This document shows, in pieces, positions 45,555 through 54,066 of a stretch of DNA of 64,000 nt. Location of the stretch: the NCBI GenBank assembly GCA_964534315.1, contig CAZHOV010000007.1, forward strand, positions 4,193 through 68,192, in the 5' to 3' direction. Source of the DNA: CAZHOV01 sp964534315 (GTDB lineage Bacteria; Bacteroidota; Bacteroidia; Chitinophagales; Saprospiraceae). The position numbers and the translations under genes were made by a program. The stretch's first letter is position 1. Every line of letters starts with the position of its first letter. The notes below the pieces were generated by a model. The model saw only the letters and a program-made list of their open reading frames with translations. It was not told the DNA's origin and searched no databases.

Positions 45555-48008
45555 TTAGTCCAGATCACTGGCGTCGAGAATTTCGAGAATCTCTACCCGC
45601 CGTTCTTTTGAGGCGTCGATACTGTAGATGGAATTGCGCTCGTCATCAAGGTCGTCACTTACGTGCGAAGGAGCTTTGGATTCTCCGAACGGACGCTCCA
45701 GAATGGATAATTGCCCGGAATCTAAAAACGGCATTAATGCGCCATTCTTATACGATTTTATATGGTTTTTAAGACAAGTAGTTCTCCGCTTTGTGAGCTC
45801 ATAATTATAACTCTGGTCCGCCCGGGGTGACGCATAGCCTTTAATCACCAGATCGACTTTTTCGCCTTCGCTAAGGTAAATCAGCAAATGAGCGAGAATA
45901 CCCTTTAGGCTTTCGTAACCGAGACGCACTTCTTCTTCAAAAAAGTTATCCACATCCCGCATAGCCAGAAACTTATGCTCTCCTTCAAGACTAGATGAAT
46001 ATTTTTCCATAAAGAGCTCCTTTCTGCCATAATATTCCCGAAAAACGTCCTCGTAATTTAACTCACTCCCCGCCTGTACAAAGCCTTGGTCTGGCTGATC
46101 GTTATCAAAATAGAAGGGCAAAGGTAAGAATTCAGACATCGTAGCGATATTGGAAGGCTTCATTTCGAGATATACGTGTTTAGTAATCCGCCCCGACTTT
46201 TCCAGCGCTTCTCCAATACGCAAGGGGATCGTATCCGAAAAATACCCCTCTTTGGAGGCAATGATCTGGTAATCTTTACCCGGATCTACATCAAAGTAAA
46301 ACTTATTGCCGTCAAAATTACGCTGCCAATCGGAATCAGTTCTTTCCCAATCGGTTAGTTCCAGCCGAACCCCATTGAGTGGCTTTTTTGTGACATCATC
46401 AAAGGTGACCACTAATAATTCGAGATCAACAGGTTCCAGAAAAGCCTCTTCCTCAAAGGTCTTGGACGCTATTACCCCTCCGGTATTCAAATAGATAGTA
46501 TCGGAAATATAGCCAGGTCGCCTGCTGATGATCTGATAGTTTTTATCCCGATCCAGGGGCATCCTCAGTTGATAGCTGTCTTGATTAAATTGAGTAATAG
46601 AAGTACCGTCGGTAGTATTTTCAACATAAGTGGTCGTACCTTCCAGCGGAACATTACTTTTCCGGTCGTACACACTCAACTCAAGATCCACCAGCACCTG
46701 CTCGAAGGAAACTTCATAAAGGTCGTTGCAGCAAGACTCCATTGTTTCTTCCAGGTAAACAGAACCTTCTCTATTGGAGGAAAAGATCCCTTTGGAAGAG
46801 GTTGGGTCCAGTGAGTAATAAACATCATTATAGCTGCTGTTAAGCGGATAGCCTAAATGTTCAGCAGGATACCACTCGGGGCCGTTCTTCACCGATTTGA
46901 GAATATCGAATCCCCCTAACCCCTTATAGCCATTAGAGCTAAAATACAGCACCTGTGAAGTTTCGTGAAAGAAGGGCGATGCTTCATCTTCAAGCGTATT
47001 AACAGCTGAAAGATTGACAGCCTCGGTTACTTCTCCGTTGGGTTCGATATAACTGTACCAGATATCCAGTTTTCCCTTTCCCCCTTCCCGGTCGCTCACG
47101 AAGAAAAGGATTTCCTTCCCGGTAAGATTGTCATAGCCTATATTGGGTTGAGTGGACGTAGTGCCCGGTTGATTGACAAAATCAGGCAGCCGGATCGGTT
47201 CGGACCAGGAGCCGCCAGGCAATCGATCGGAATAGTAAATCTGGCATAACAGATCAACAGTAGACGTAAATCCACAAAGGGTGTAATATAAGCGGCTTTG
47301 ATCTCTATTGAAAGCAAGATTGGCTACATTCAGGTTATCGAAATTGAACGGAGCATCAATGACTTCCGGTGACGCTCCCGGCTCAGCCATCATGAGTTTA
47401 GAGATCAGCGGATGGTATTCTTCATCCTTCGGATCAGCAGAGGGATCGTCGTACCGAAGGGCTGAAAAATACAACGTGTCATTAATACGTACCGGACTGA
47501 ATTCGGAGAAAGGCGAATTAATGCGAGTATCCAGATGAATGATGTCAATATCTTCATTTGGGTTTTCAACGATAAACAGCGACCAGTCGCAAGAGCGTAT
47601 TTCCTGATAGGTGCGCTTGTAGAAATAGTCGTTTGGTGCGGTTTCAGCGAGGAATCGTTGAAAAGCGGCTTTAGCTTCGTTGTACTTTCCCAGGTATTTT
47701 TTGACGGTCCCCAACCAGAAATCCGTCATAGGGAAATCCTGTTTATAGCCAGAGCTGGCCAGTTTTTCATAACCTTCTTCCGCAATTTTATAAGCGCCGA
47801 ACTGGCGGGCCGATTCGGCATAGGCGAATAAAATGTCCGCCCGGTTTGACTGTACATCCAGGACAACGTTAAAGTGTTTGATGGCGGCAAAGAAATTTTT
47901 CTGTTCGTAAGCCTCCCATCCGGCTTTCTCATAAGCTTTGAGCGTTTGCGCATCGGAGCATACCCAAAACAAAAAGAAACTAAAAGATAAAATAATGATT
48001 CGTTTCAT
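45555..48008 (-). CDS. OmpA-family protein with TPR and PD40 repeats (second paralog)
   Basis: 817 residues. Signal peptide MKRIIILSFSFFLFWVCSDAQ. Same order of parts as 15785-18427: TPR-like helices (AGWEAYEQKNFFAAIKHFNVVL), PD40 units (FSPVRINDTLYFSALRY, RLYYTLCGF, VLYFSSNGYKGLGGFDILKS), two transthyretin/CNA-like segments (LELSVYDRKSNVPLEGTTTYV; VTFDDVTKKPLNGVRLELTD) and an OmpA-like end (VIKGYASPRADQSYNYELTKRRT, ASKERRVEILEI). It probably links an outer-membrane complex to peptidoglycan. A strong hairpin at 45492-45531 follows, unlike in the first module. Confidence 0.9.
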   Translation of the reverse strand: MKRIIILSFSFFLFWVCSDAQTLKAYEKAGWEAYEQKNFFAAIKHFNVVLDVQSNRADILFAYAESARQFGAYKIAEEGYEKLASSGYKQDFPMTDFWLGTVKKYLGKYNEAKAAFQRFLAETAPNDYFYKRTYQEIRSCDWSLFIVENPNEDIDIIHLDTRINSPFSEFSPVRINDTLYFSALRYDDPSADPKDEEYHPLISKLMMAEPGASPEVIDAPFNFDNLNVANLAFNRDQSRLYYTLCGFTSTVDLLCQIYYSDRLPGGSWSEPIRLPDFVNQPGTTSTQPNIGYDNLTGKEILFFVSDREGGKGKLDIWYSYIEPNGEVTEAVNLSAVNTLEDEASPFFHETSQVLYFSSNGYKGLGGFDILKSVKNGPEWYPAEHLGYPLNSSYNDVYYSLDPTSSKGIFSSNREGSVYLEETMESCCNDLYEVSFEQVLVDLELSVYDRKSNVPLEGTTTYVENTTDGTSITQFNQDSYQLRMPLDRDKNYQIISRRPGYISDTIYLNTGGVIASKTFEEEAFLEPVDLELLVVTFDDVTKKPLNGVRLELTDWERTDSDWQRNFDGNKFYFDVDPGKDYQIIASKEGYFSDTIPLRIGEALEKSGRITKHVYLEMKPSNIATMSEFLPLPFYFDNDQPDQGFVQAGSELNYEDVFREYYGRKELFMEKYSSSLEGEHKFLAMRDVDNFFEEEVRLGYESLKGILAHLLIYLSEGEKVDLVIKGYASPRADQSYNYELTKRRTTCLKNHIKSYKNGALMPFLDSGQLSILERPFGESKAPSHVSDDLDDERNSIYSIDASKERRVEILEILDASDLD

Positions 48009-48229
48009 GAGGAAAATAATTTTGTTGTTTTACCACAAAAAGGATTACATGGTTCCTTCTTGAGATTTTCGAATAAAACCAGTTTCTTTACTGCTATGTG
48101 CGATTAGCAGAAAGCCAAAGTAAAACCTGAATCATATATTTTGAGCGATGTTTTTGTGGAATTTGGGATGCTCCAAAATCGACGGTGTAACGTAATGGTC
48201 GTTTATTTTCAAAAGCGTTTAAATGCCCC

Positions 48230-49234
48230 TTAAAAAATGGGGCAAATCAATTGTTCATCAACGGGGCGAACCCGGGTAAAAATATACATAACGGAAGCTT
48301 CTATTGCTCCGTTGGAATTGGTTGCTGCTCTAAATTCCGAGATATTCACATCGTAGCTAATTCCTGCCATCCACGCGCCGATCCGCATGTGGAAACTGGG
48401 AATTAAGGCATCTCCTAGCCGGTAGCTAAACCCCGGCTGAACCGAAAGTTCCCGCGTAGGCGTTTGATTAAGATGTACCCTGAATCCAGTACCGAGTACC
48501 AACGATCTGAATTCTCCCTGACTTTGAGAATTGAACCGCAAGGTTAAATCAGAATTTTCGCCAATGGCAAAATCGACATTTCCATACAAACTCACTCTGG
48601 AATTCAAGGAAGCCTTTTCGTCGCCAAGGAAGCTAACTTCCGGTTGGTTAATATGAAAAACCGCAAAGCCAACATCTGCACGGGTTCGTTTATCCGGAAT
48701 CTGGTAATGCCAGTTTAGCCCTGCGGAAAAACTGGTATAAAACCGGTTCGTCTTTTCAAAAGATTCCCTTGAGTTTAGCGTCTCGTTAAACTGGTCTCCG
48801 TCAAACTGATTGTCAAACGATAAATTGTCCAAACTGAACGCACGCTGATTACCGGAAAGCTGAGCACCTACTGTCAAAAAATTTTTGGAACCTAGTTGTT
48901 GGGTCAACGACGTACTTAGCGTTAAATTTGTCAGGCTCAACTTGGCAGATCCCGCCTGATCATAATTAAACATCAATCCGCCCGAAAACATAGTTGTTTT
49001 TAGATTTTTATCGTAAAACTTTGTCTCATAAGCTCCCGAAAAACTCAAATAAGGAACTGGGACAGAGTACCATTGAGACCGGACATTTCCGGTAGCTCTC
49101 ATATCCCCTTTAAATATTCCTGTAAGTGCAGGATTAATCGTCAAAGGAGATTCCATGAACTGGGAGTATTGAACATCTTGCGCCAAAGCGCTATACCCAA
49201 TAATCAATAAAACAATCAAGTAAAAATATTTCAC
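48230..49234 (-). CDS. PorP/SprF family type IX secretion outer-membrane protein (second paralog)
   Basis: 334 residues. Signal peptide MKYFYLIVLLIIGYSALAQ, then the family pattern DVQYSQFMESPLTINPALTGIFKGDMRATGNVRSQWYSVP, repeated beta strands, and an end in EQLICPIF. It shares the whole plan with 18539-19783, including the tail (KLCPIY / QLICPIF). First gene of the second PorP-OmpA-adhesin module; the OmpA gene begins 221 bp downstream, a gap with no feature I can name. Likely anchors or exports the adhesin at 37961. Confidence 0.93.
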   Translation of the reverse strand: MKYFYLIVLLIIGYSALAQDVQYSQFMESPLTINPALTGIFKGDMRATGNVRSQWYSVPVPYLSFSGAYETKFYDKNLKTTMFSGGLMFNYDQAGSAKLSLTNLTLSTSLTQQLGSKNFLTVGAQLSGNQRAFSLDNLSFDNQFDGDQFNETLNSRESFEKTNRFYTSFSAGLNWHYQIPDKRTRADVGFAVFHINQPEVSFLGDEKASLNSRVSLYGNVDFAIGENSDLTLRFNSQSQGEFRSLVLGTGFRVHLNQTPTRELSVQPGFSYRLGDALIPSFHMRIGAWMAGISYDVNISEFRAATNSNGAIEASVMYIFTRVRPVDEQLICPIF

Positions 49235-49655
49235 AAGTAATCGATTTTTGTTTGAAATGTTCTGCTGGTCGCATTATGCAATTATACTATGTTTACCTGT
49301 GAAACGTTGCAAATTATACTTTAAAATTGCTCTATCTATCCAATTATTGCAGCAAAAACATAGCCAATTTTATCATTTTACGCCCTACTTTTCCACTATT
49401 TTCCGTTAAACACGGACAAATATCTTTTTTCTTCCCCAATTCTTCAAAAAACAGTTCTATATCCAATTTTTTCAAAAAGAATTTTTTATTCCTTACCTTT
49501 ACCTATCCCCAATAAAAACCAACACCCCATTAGATAAGCCAAAAATAAGTATCATTTTTCACATCCGTTCCGATTTATTTGACTTTTTGAACTACTTAAA
49601 ACCTTTAATATCTAGATTATCGAACTCGAATCTAGTTTATAATCTTTTTTTGGCG
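49235..49655. other. Intergenic region between divergent genes, no gene seen
   Basis: 421 bp of AT-rich DNA between PorP (minus) and the protease (plus). A near -7 box (TATAATTTG, one base too long for TANNTTTG) occurs on the minus strand at about 49310. No repeat of the families seen elsewhere. Confidence 0.5.
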
Positions 49656-50753
49656 ATGACATTAACCACTTTTTGGAAATTCCTGATCTTTGGCAGCCTT
49701 TTTCAACTGCTACTTCCTAACCTTTCAGGCCAGGGTATCATTGGTGGTACAGATGTTCCTCCAGGCAAATATCCGTGGATGGGCGGATTTGTTCTGAAAG
49801 GCTACGACCTTCAAGATGGGCAATTTTGCGGAGCAACTCTTATTCATCCGCAGTGGGTCCTCACCGCAGCGCATTGTGCAAAGGTCATAAAAGATGAAGC
49901 AACTCAGACTATACAAGCTGACTTTTTTACAGGTACCTACACGCTTTCCGAACCGGAAATGAGCTCAATGCTTATCCCTATCAAAAATGTCTTTATCCAC
50001 GAACGCTTTGGAGAAGCAGCTTTCTTCGATTTTGACATCGCCCTCGTTCAACTATCTGTTCCATTTTCTGGCCAGACCATTTCGCTTCCGAATCTAGAGG
50101 ATGAAGACCTCTATGATACGGGAAGAGAATGTAAAGCCCTTGGGTGGGGACTTAAAGATACCACTAATTTTAAGTCTGCCGATCGCATGCAACAAGCAGA
50201 AATTGAGGTCGTCTCTTTTGCCTATTGCAATGGCCCTAATTCGTACAACGGAATCTTGTCAGAAAATGTAGTGTGCGCCGGCTTTACCGAAGGGTCGGCG
50301 GCAGGTGCGGCAGCAGGAGATAGCGGAGGCCCTCTCTTTGTCACCGAAAATGATCAATTTATCCAGACAGGAATCGTAAGTTGGGGGCAAAATAGCTGGA
50401 CAACACTCGAGTTTCCCGGCGTCTATCAACGCGTCATAAGCCATCGTACCTGGATCGACAGCATTATACAGGTGCATACGCCTGTTGTTAATTCCAAAAC
50501 ACCTGCAAAAAAGACTCATCAGCTAACTGCTACCTACGCCAATAGCTCTATTTTTATTGAAACCATCGCAGGCGATCCGTCTTCTGTAGAGGTCTCCATC
50601 TTTGATTTTACCGGTCGACAACTAGGATATTCTAAAATCGATCATCCTCGCAAGCATAACCAGTTGGATGTTTCTTATCTGCCAGATGGTTATTTCTTTA
50701 GCAGGATCAAATGCGGTGAACATTTCCAATCAATGAAATTTTATAAATACTGA
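49656..50753 (+). CDS. Secreted trypsin-like (S1) serine protease with T9SS type A tail
   Basis: 365 residues from ATG 49656, which gives the signal peptide MTLTTFWKFLIFGSLFQLLLPNLSGQ. The mature chain would begin IIGGTDVPPGKYPWMGG, the classic activation site of chymotrypsin-fold proteases. The catalytic triad is complete: H73 in TAAHC, D127 in FDIAL, S223 in GDSGGP. The substrate-pocket region reads SAAGAAAGDSGGP, so the Asp expected six residues before Ser in trypsin is Ala here and specificity is not trypsin-like for certain. The C-terminal 75 residues (SSVEVSIFDFTGRQLG, LPDGYFFSRIKCGE, SMKFYKY) match a type A sorting domain. It is probably exported by T9SS and degrades outside proteins. 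Confidence 0.9.
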   Translation: MTLTTFWKFLIFGSLFQLLLPNLSGQGIIGGTDVPPGKYPWMGGFVLKGYDLQDGQFCGATLIHPQWVLTAAHCAKVIKDEATQTIQADFFTGTYTLSEPEMSSMLIPIKNVFIHERFGEAAFFDFDIALVQLSVPFSGQTISLPNLEDEDLYDTGRECKALGWGLKDTTNFKSADRMQQAEIEVVSFAYCNGPNSYNGILSENVVCAGFTEGSAAGAAAGDSGGPLFVTENDQFIQTGIVSWGQNSWTTLEFPGVYQRVISHRTWIDSIIQVHTPVVNSKTPAKKTHQLTATYANSSIFIETIAGDPSSVEVSIFDFTGRQLGYSKIDHPRKHNQLDVSYLPDGYFFSRIKCGEHFQSMKFYKY

Positions 50754-50776
50754 TTTTTTCACCAAAACCTCTTCCC

Positions 50777-51490
50777 TTGGCTTACGGCAAACTTTTTCTC
50801 ATTCCTGTACCTATAGCAGAAGATGCTTTACACACAATACCTACTTACGTAATTGAACAAATACATGAGTTGAAACACTTTATTGCAGAGCGTGCAAAAA
50901 CCGCTCGCCATTTTATAAAAGCAACTCAACCGCCCTATGCTATTCAGGAATTAACCATATTCGAACTTGACAAACACAATAAAGATCAGCCCAAAGAGCC
51001 ATTTTTACAACCTGCACTGGAGGGGCATGCGATCGGTCTGCTTTCCGAGGCAGGATGCCCGGCAGTAGCCGACCCGGGTGCAAAAATCGTCTTGCTGGCA
51101 CACCAATTGGGAATCGAAGTGGTACCAATGGTCGGCCCGTCTTCTATCCTTTTGGCGCTGATGGCTAGCGGAATGGACGGTCAACAGTTTTGTTTCAACG
51201 GTTACTTATCTGTAAAAAAGCAACAACTCGCCAAAGAGTTAAAAAAGCTGGAACAACTTTCTTCAAAGCTTCAACAAACCCAATTGTTTATGGAAGCTCC
51301 CTACCGAAATAACAACATTCTTGACGAAGCCCTGAAGCACCTATCCCCCTCTACCCTATTCGGAATTGCCTGCGAACTAACCGGAAAAAATGCTTTCACC
51401 AAAACCCTCGCCGTACAAGAATGGAATAAAACTCAAAAACCAGATTTACACAAACGGCCTACCATTTTTTCTATACTGAAAAAAAGTTAG
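50777..51490 (+). CDS. Tetrapyrrole-methylase-family SAM-dependent methyltransferase (RsmI-like)
   Basis: 237 residues from a TTG start at 50777, the only start that keeps the first strand GKLFLIPVPI. The family patterns are LLSEAGCPAVADPGAKIV, then VVPMVGPSSILLALMASGM, then a FxxGYLSxKKxxLxKELKKLE stretch and LFMEAPYRNN. RsmI methylates C1402 of 16S rRNA, and this shorter paralog type is common in Bacteroidota. The usual N-terminal LGNLxD segment is replaced (VPIAEDALHTIP), so the substrate may differ. Cytoplasmic. It begins 23 bp after the protease stop but is functionally unrelated. Confidence 0.82.
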   Translation: MAYGKLFLIPVPIAEDALHTIPTYVIEQIHELKHFIAERAKTARHFIKATQPPYAIQELTIFELDKHNKDQPKEPFLQPALEGHAIGLLSEAGCPAVADPGAKIVLLAHQLGIEVVPMVGPSSILLALMASGMDGQQFCFNGYLSVKKQQLAKELKKLEQLSSKLQQTQLFMEAPYRNNNILDEALKHLSPSTLFGIACELTGKNAFTKTLAVQEWNKTQKPDLHKRPTIFSILKKS

Positions 51491-51521
51491 TTTAAAACCT
51501 AAACTAAGTAAACTATTTTTG
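51491..51521 (+). promoter_or_regulatory. Candidate promoter of nadA (TTTA-N19-TATTTTTG)
   Basis: TATTTTTG at 51514-51521 fits TANNTTTG, and TTTA at 51491-51494 is spaced by exactly 19 bp, one base off the TTTG -33 element. The transcript would have a leader of roughly 65 nt. Confidence 0.55.
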
Positions 51522-51593
51522 GTATCCCATCGTTTTAGAGATAGAATACCGAATAATATCGTTCCAATTTTAAATTGACAAAATATTAACAAA

Positions 51594-52601
51594 ATGACCC
51601 AAGAATTAATCGCCGCACAAGGACACCTGCAGGACAATGGATTTCTAGATCTTCAAGTAGACCCGACACTGGATCTTTTTGAAGAAATAGAGCGCCTCAA
51701 AAAGGAGAAAAACGCTATTATTCTCGCCCATTACTACCAGGAAGGAGATATTCAGGACATTGCCGATTACATTGGTGACAGCCTTGGCTTATCTCAGCAA
51801 GCTGCCAAAACCGATGCAGATATCATCGTATTTGCAGGAGTACATTTCATGGCAGAAACTGCTAAAATATTATCCCCCAAAAAGAAAGTATTACTGCCCG
51901 ACCTTAAAGCGGGCTGCTCATTGGCTGATTCCTGCCCGCCACCTCTGTTTCGGAAGTTTAAGGAAAAGTATCCCCGTCACGTTGTTGTCAGTTATATCAA
52001 TTGTACAGCAGAACTAAAAACACTGACTGATATCTGTTGCACATCTTCTAATGCCGTGCATATTATTGAGAGTATTCCGGAAGACCAGCCCATCATCTTT
52101 GCTCCCGATAAAAACCTGGGGGCTTATTTACAGAAAAAGACAGGAAGAGATATGGTCATCTGGAACGGTACCTGCATGGTCCACGAGATCTTCTCTAATG
52201 AAAAGATCACTAAGCTCATGGCACGCCACTCAGATGCCAGACTGATCGCCCACCCCGAGTGTGAGGAACATATTTTAGAAAAAGCGCATTTCATCGGCTC
52301 TACCAGTCAACTGCTAAAATATACCCAGACAAATGAAGCTACCGAGTTTATTGTAGCCACCGAAGCGGGCATTATTCACCAGATGGCAAAGGCCTCACCT
52401 CAGAAAATATTTATCCCGGCACCACCAAACAACACTTGTGCCTGCAATGAATGCCCCCACATGCGCAGGAATACACTGGAAAAACTATACCTGTGCATGA
52501 AACATGAACTCCCTGAAATTCACCTCCCTAACTGGATCATTAAAGATGCCCGCGCATCCATCGATCGCATGCTGGAAGTTTCGGCAAAAGCGGGGTTGTA
52601 G
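51594..52601 (+). CDS. nadA: Quinolinate synthase
   Basis: 335 residues. NadA condenses iminoaspartate with dihydroxyacetone phosphate to quinolinate in NAD synthesis, using a [4Fe-4S] cluster. The patterns are AIILAHYYQEGDIQDIADYIGDSL, VFAGVHFMAETAKIL, the first cluster Cys C108 in KAGCSLADSC, the second C194 in GTCMVHE, and the C-terminal CACNECPHM with C287 the likely third. Length and motif order are typical. nadB and nadC are not nearby, so the gene stands alone. Confidence 0.96.
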   Translation: MTQELIAAQGHLQDNGFLDLQVDPTLDLFEEIERLKKEKNAIILAHYYQEGDIQDIADYIGDSLGLSQQAAKTDADIIVFAGVHFMAETAKILSPKKKVLLPDLKAGCSLADSCPPPLFRKFKEKYPRHVVVSYINCTAELKTLTDICCTSSNAVHIIESIPEDQPIIFAPDKNLGAYLQKKTGRDMVIWNGTCMVHEIFSNEKITKLMARHSDARLIAHPECEEHILEKAHFIGSTSQLLKYTQTNEATEFIVATEAGIIHQMAKASPQKIFIPAPPNNTCACNECPHMRRNTLEKLYLCMKHELPEIHLPNWIIKDARASIDRMLEVSAKAGL

Positions 52602-52616
52602 CAGTAGGCAGGGGGG

Positions 52617-52666
52617 CGTTAGTAGTGGGTAGTTAGTGGTTAGTGGTTAGTGGTTAGTGGTTAGTG
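52617..52666 (+). repeat. 7-bp simple repeat (GTTAGTG) after nadA
   Basis: Five tandem GTTAGTG units with flanking partial copies, in the 441-bp gene-free gap 52602-53042. Next to it lies a stretch of AAGTTGATTAAGT-like repeats. Similar TAGT-rich stretches occur at 53888-53943 and, in the other strand sense, at 57965-58001. Confidence 0.8.
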
Positions 52667-52862
52667 GTACTTTGTCAACTAAGTTGATTAAGTAAATTAA
52701 GTTGATTAGTTATGAAATAAATTACTGTAAAACAGCAATTTATTCCTTTACTTTATTAACCATTAAACTCAATTAACTTTCTTTACTAAGTAGTAGGGAG
52801 TAGTTGAGGGTTGAGCATAATTTGGAAAATCAACCGAAAGGTTGAAAGCCTTTAATATGTAT

Positions 52863-52920
52863 AGCCCCGCATTTCATTACAGCTTTTGCCGGTGCAAAAG
52901 ATGTAATGAAATGCGGGGCT
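52863..52920. repeat. Long near-perfect hairpin (19-bp outer and 7-bp inner stem)
   Basis: Outer arms AGCCCCGCATTTCATTACA (52863-52881) and the exact complement (52902-52920); inside, CTTTTGC-CGGT-GCAAAAG closes the stem with a tetraloop after one G/A mismatch. A smaller hairpin TCAACC-GAAA-GGTTGA precedes it at 52830-52845. On the plus strand TTTTACGTTTTTT follows. It could be a terminator, a small structured RNA or a mobile-element remnant. Confidence 0.8.
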
Positions 52921-53021
52921 TTTACGTTTTTTATAATATGTTTTCCTCCCGTCATGGAGTAGGGAAAATGTTAAAAGGACGATTTGCCTATATAACATTA
53001 CCTTTGTTTTCCGTTTTAGAT

Positions 53022-53029
53022 TAACTTTG
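53022..53029 (+). promoter_or_regulatory. Candidate -7 box (TAACTTTG) for the DUF6089 gene
   Basis: TAACTTTG fits TANNTTTG exactly, 13 bp before the ATG at 53043. A TTTG at 53003-53006 is 15 bp upstream, shorter than the usual spacing of about 19. Confidence 0.5.
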
Positions 53030-53042
53030 CGGCCAATTACTC

Positions 53043-53885
53043 ATGAACAGAACTAAACCGATTATTGTGAAAAAGAATCTTTTACTCTCATTAATGCTAT
53101 CCATTTTCACTTTGCCTGCTTTTGCTCAAGACACCTGGGAAGCAGGCGGCATGCTTGGCATTGCTTATTATTTTGGCGACTTGAATACCACTTTTAGGCT
53201 TGATGACCCTTCTTTTGCTGCAGGCGTAGCTGCCCGGTATAACTTCAATAACCGGCTTGCGTTTAAATTTTCAGGTAATTACACTACTCTTAGCGCCAGT
53301 GACGCAGACTCTAAAAATACTTTTGAGCAGGCTCGAAATCTGAGTTTCCGTTCTGCTATTTTTGACGGTGCAGCGCAGTTAGAGTTCAACTTCCTCCCAT
53401 ATGTACACGGTAGTAAAGAAAAATTTTATACGCCCTATATTTTTGGAGGGTTCAATATTTTTAGCTACAATCCTCAGGCAGAACTTAACAACGAATGGAT
53501 CGACCTTCGATCACTGGGAACCGAGGGCCAATTTTTTGGGGAAGAATACTCTACAGTTAGTGGAGGTTTGGTATACGGGGTCGGTTTTAAAATTGATCTC
53601 AGCTATGAGTGGAGTATCAACTTTGAAATTAGTGGCCGCCAGTTATTTACAGATTATGTTGATGATGTGAGTACCACCTACCCCGACATGGAGGATCTCG
53701 AAAAACTGAGAGGAGAACTCGCCGTGACCTTGTCTGACCGGTCTATTCCGGGACTAACGGAGACACCTATCGGACAGCCCGGCCGTCAACGCGGAAACAG
53801 CAGAGACAATGACAACTTTACCTTTATCTCCTTCAGCCTCATGTATTACTTCGGCGATTTGAAATGTCCCACCTATGGGAATTAG
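53043..53885 (+). CDS. DUF6089 family outer-membrane beta-barrel protein
   Basis: 280 residues. Signal peptide region KKNLLLSLMLSIFTLPAFAQ. The patterns are WEAGGMLGIAYYFGDLN, FAAGVAARYNFNNRLAFKFSGNYTTL, FLPYVHGSKEKFYTPYIFGGFNIFSYNPQA, and an end in FTFISFSLMYYFGDLKCPTY. These fit the DUF6089 barrel family, widespread in Bacteroidota with unknown function. It has its own candidate promoter and a strong terminator (53946-53998), so it is a single-gene unit. Confidence 0.85.
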   Translation: MNRTKPIIVKKNLLLSLMLSIFTLPAFAQDTWEAGGMLGIAYYFGDLNTTFRLDDPSFAAGVAARYNFNNRLAFKFSGNYTTLSASDADSKNTFEQARNLSFRSAIFDGAAQLEFNFLPYVHGSKEKFYTPYIFGGFNIFSYNPQAELNNEWIDLRSLGTEGQFFGEEYSTVSGGLVYGVGFKIDLSYEWSINFEISGRQLFTDYVDDVSTTYPDMEDLEKLRGELAVTLSDRSIPGLTETPIGQPGRQRGNSRDNDNFTFISFSLMYYFGDLKCPTYGN

Positions 53886-53887
53886 TT

Positions 53888-53943
53888 GCAGTAGTGGGTA
53901 GTGGGTAGTTAGTAGTTAGTAGTGGGTAGTGGGTAGTGGGTAA
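53888..53943 (+). repeat. TAGTGGG/TAGTTAG simple repeat
   Basis: Irregular tandem GTAGTGG and GTTAGTA units directly after the DUF6089 stop and before its terminator. Similar in composition to 52617-52666. Confidence 0.75.
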
Positions 53944-53945
53944 TT

Positions 53946-53998
53946 AAACTTAAAGAGGCTCACCTAAAACAAAGTTTTAGGTGAGCCTCTTTAAGTTT
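53946..53998 (+). terminator. Intrinsic terminator with a perfect 25-bp stem
   Basis: Arms 53946-53970 and 53974-53998 are exact complements with a 3-nt loop (AAA) and end in a T run. It separates the DUF6089 gene from carA. Confidence 0.9.
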
Positions 53999-54044
53999 TT
54001 GATCTATTCTTAATTGTTAATTCTTAATTTCTCCTAAAGGATGC

Positions 54045-54052
54045 TATATTTG
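54045..54052 (+). promoter_or_regulatory. Candidate -7 box (TATATTTG) for carA
   Basis: TATATTTG fits TANNTTTG, 14 bp before the carA ATG. No clear TTTG element at the right distance. Confidence 0.5.
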
Positions 54053-54066
54053 CAAAAATTTTCGAT

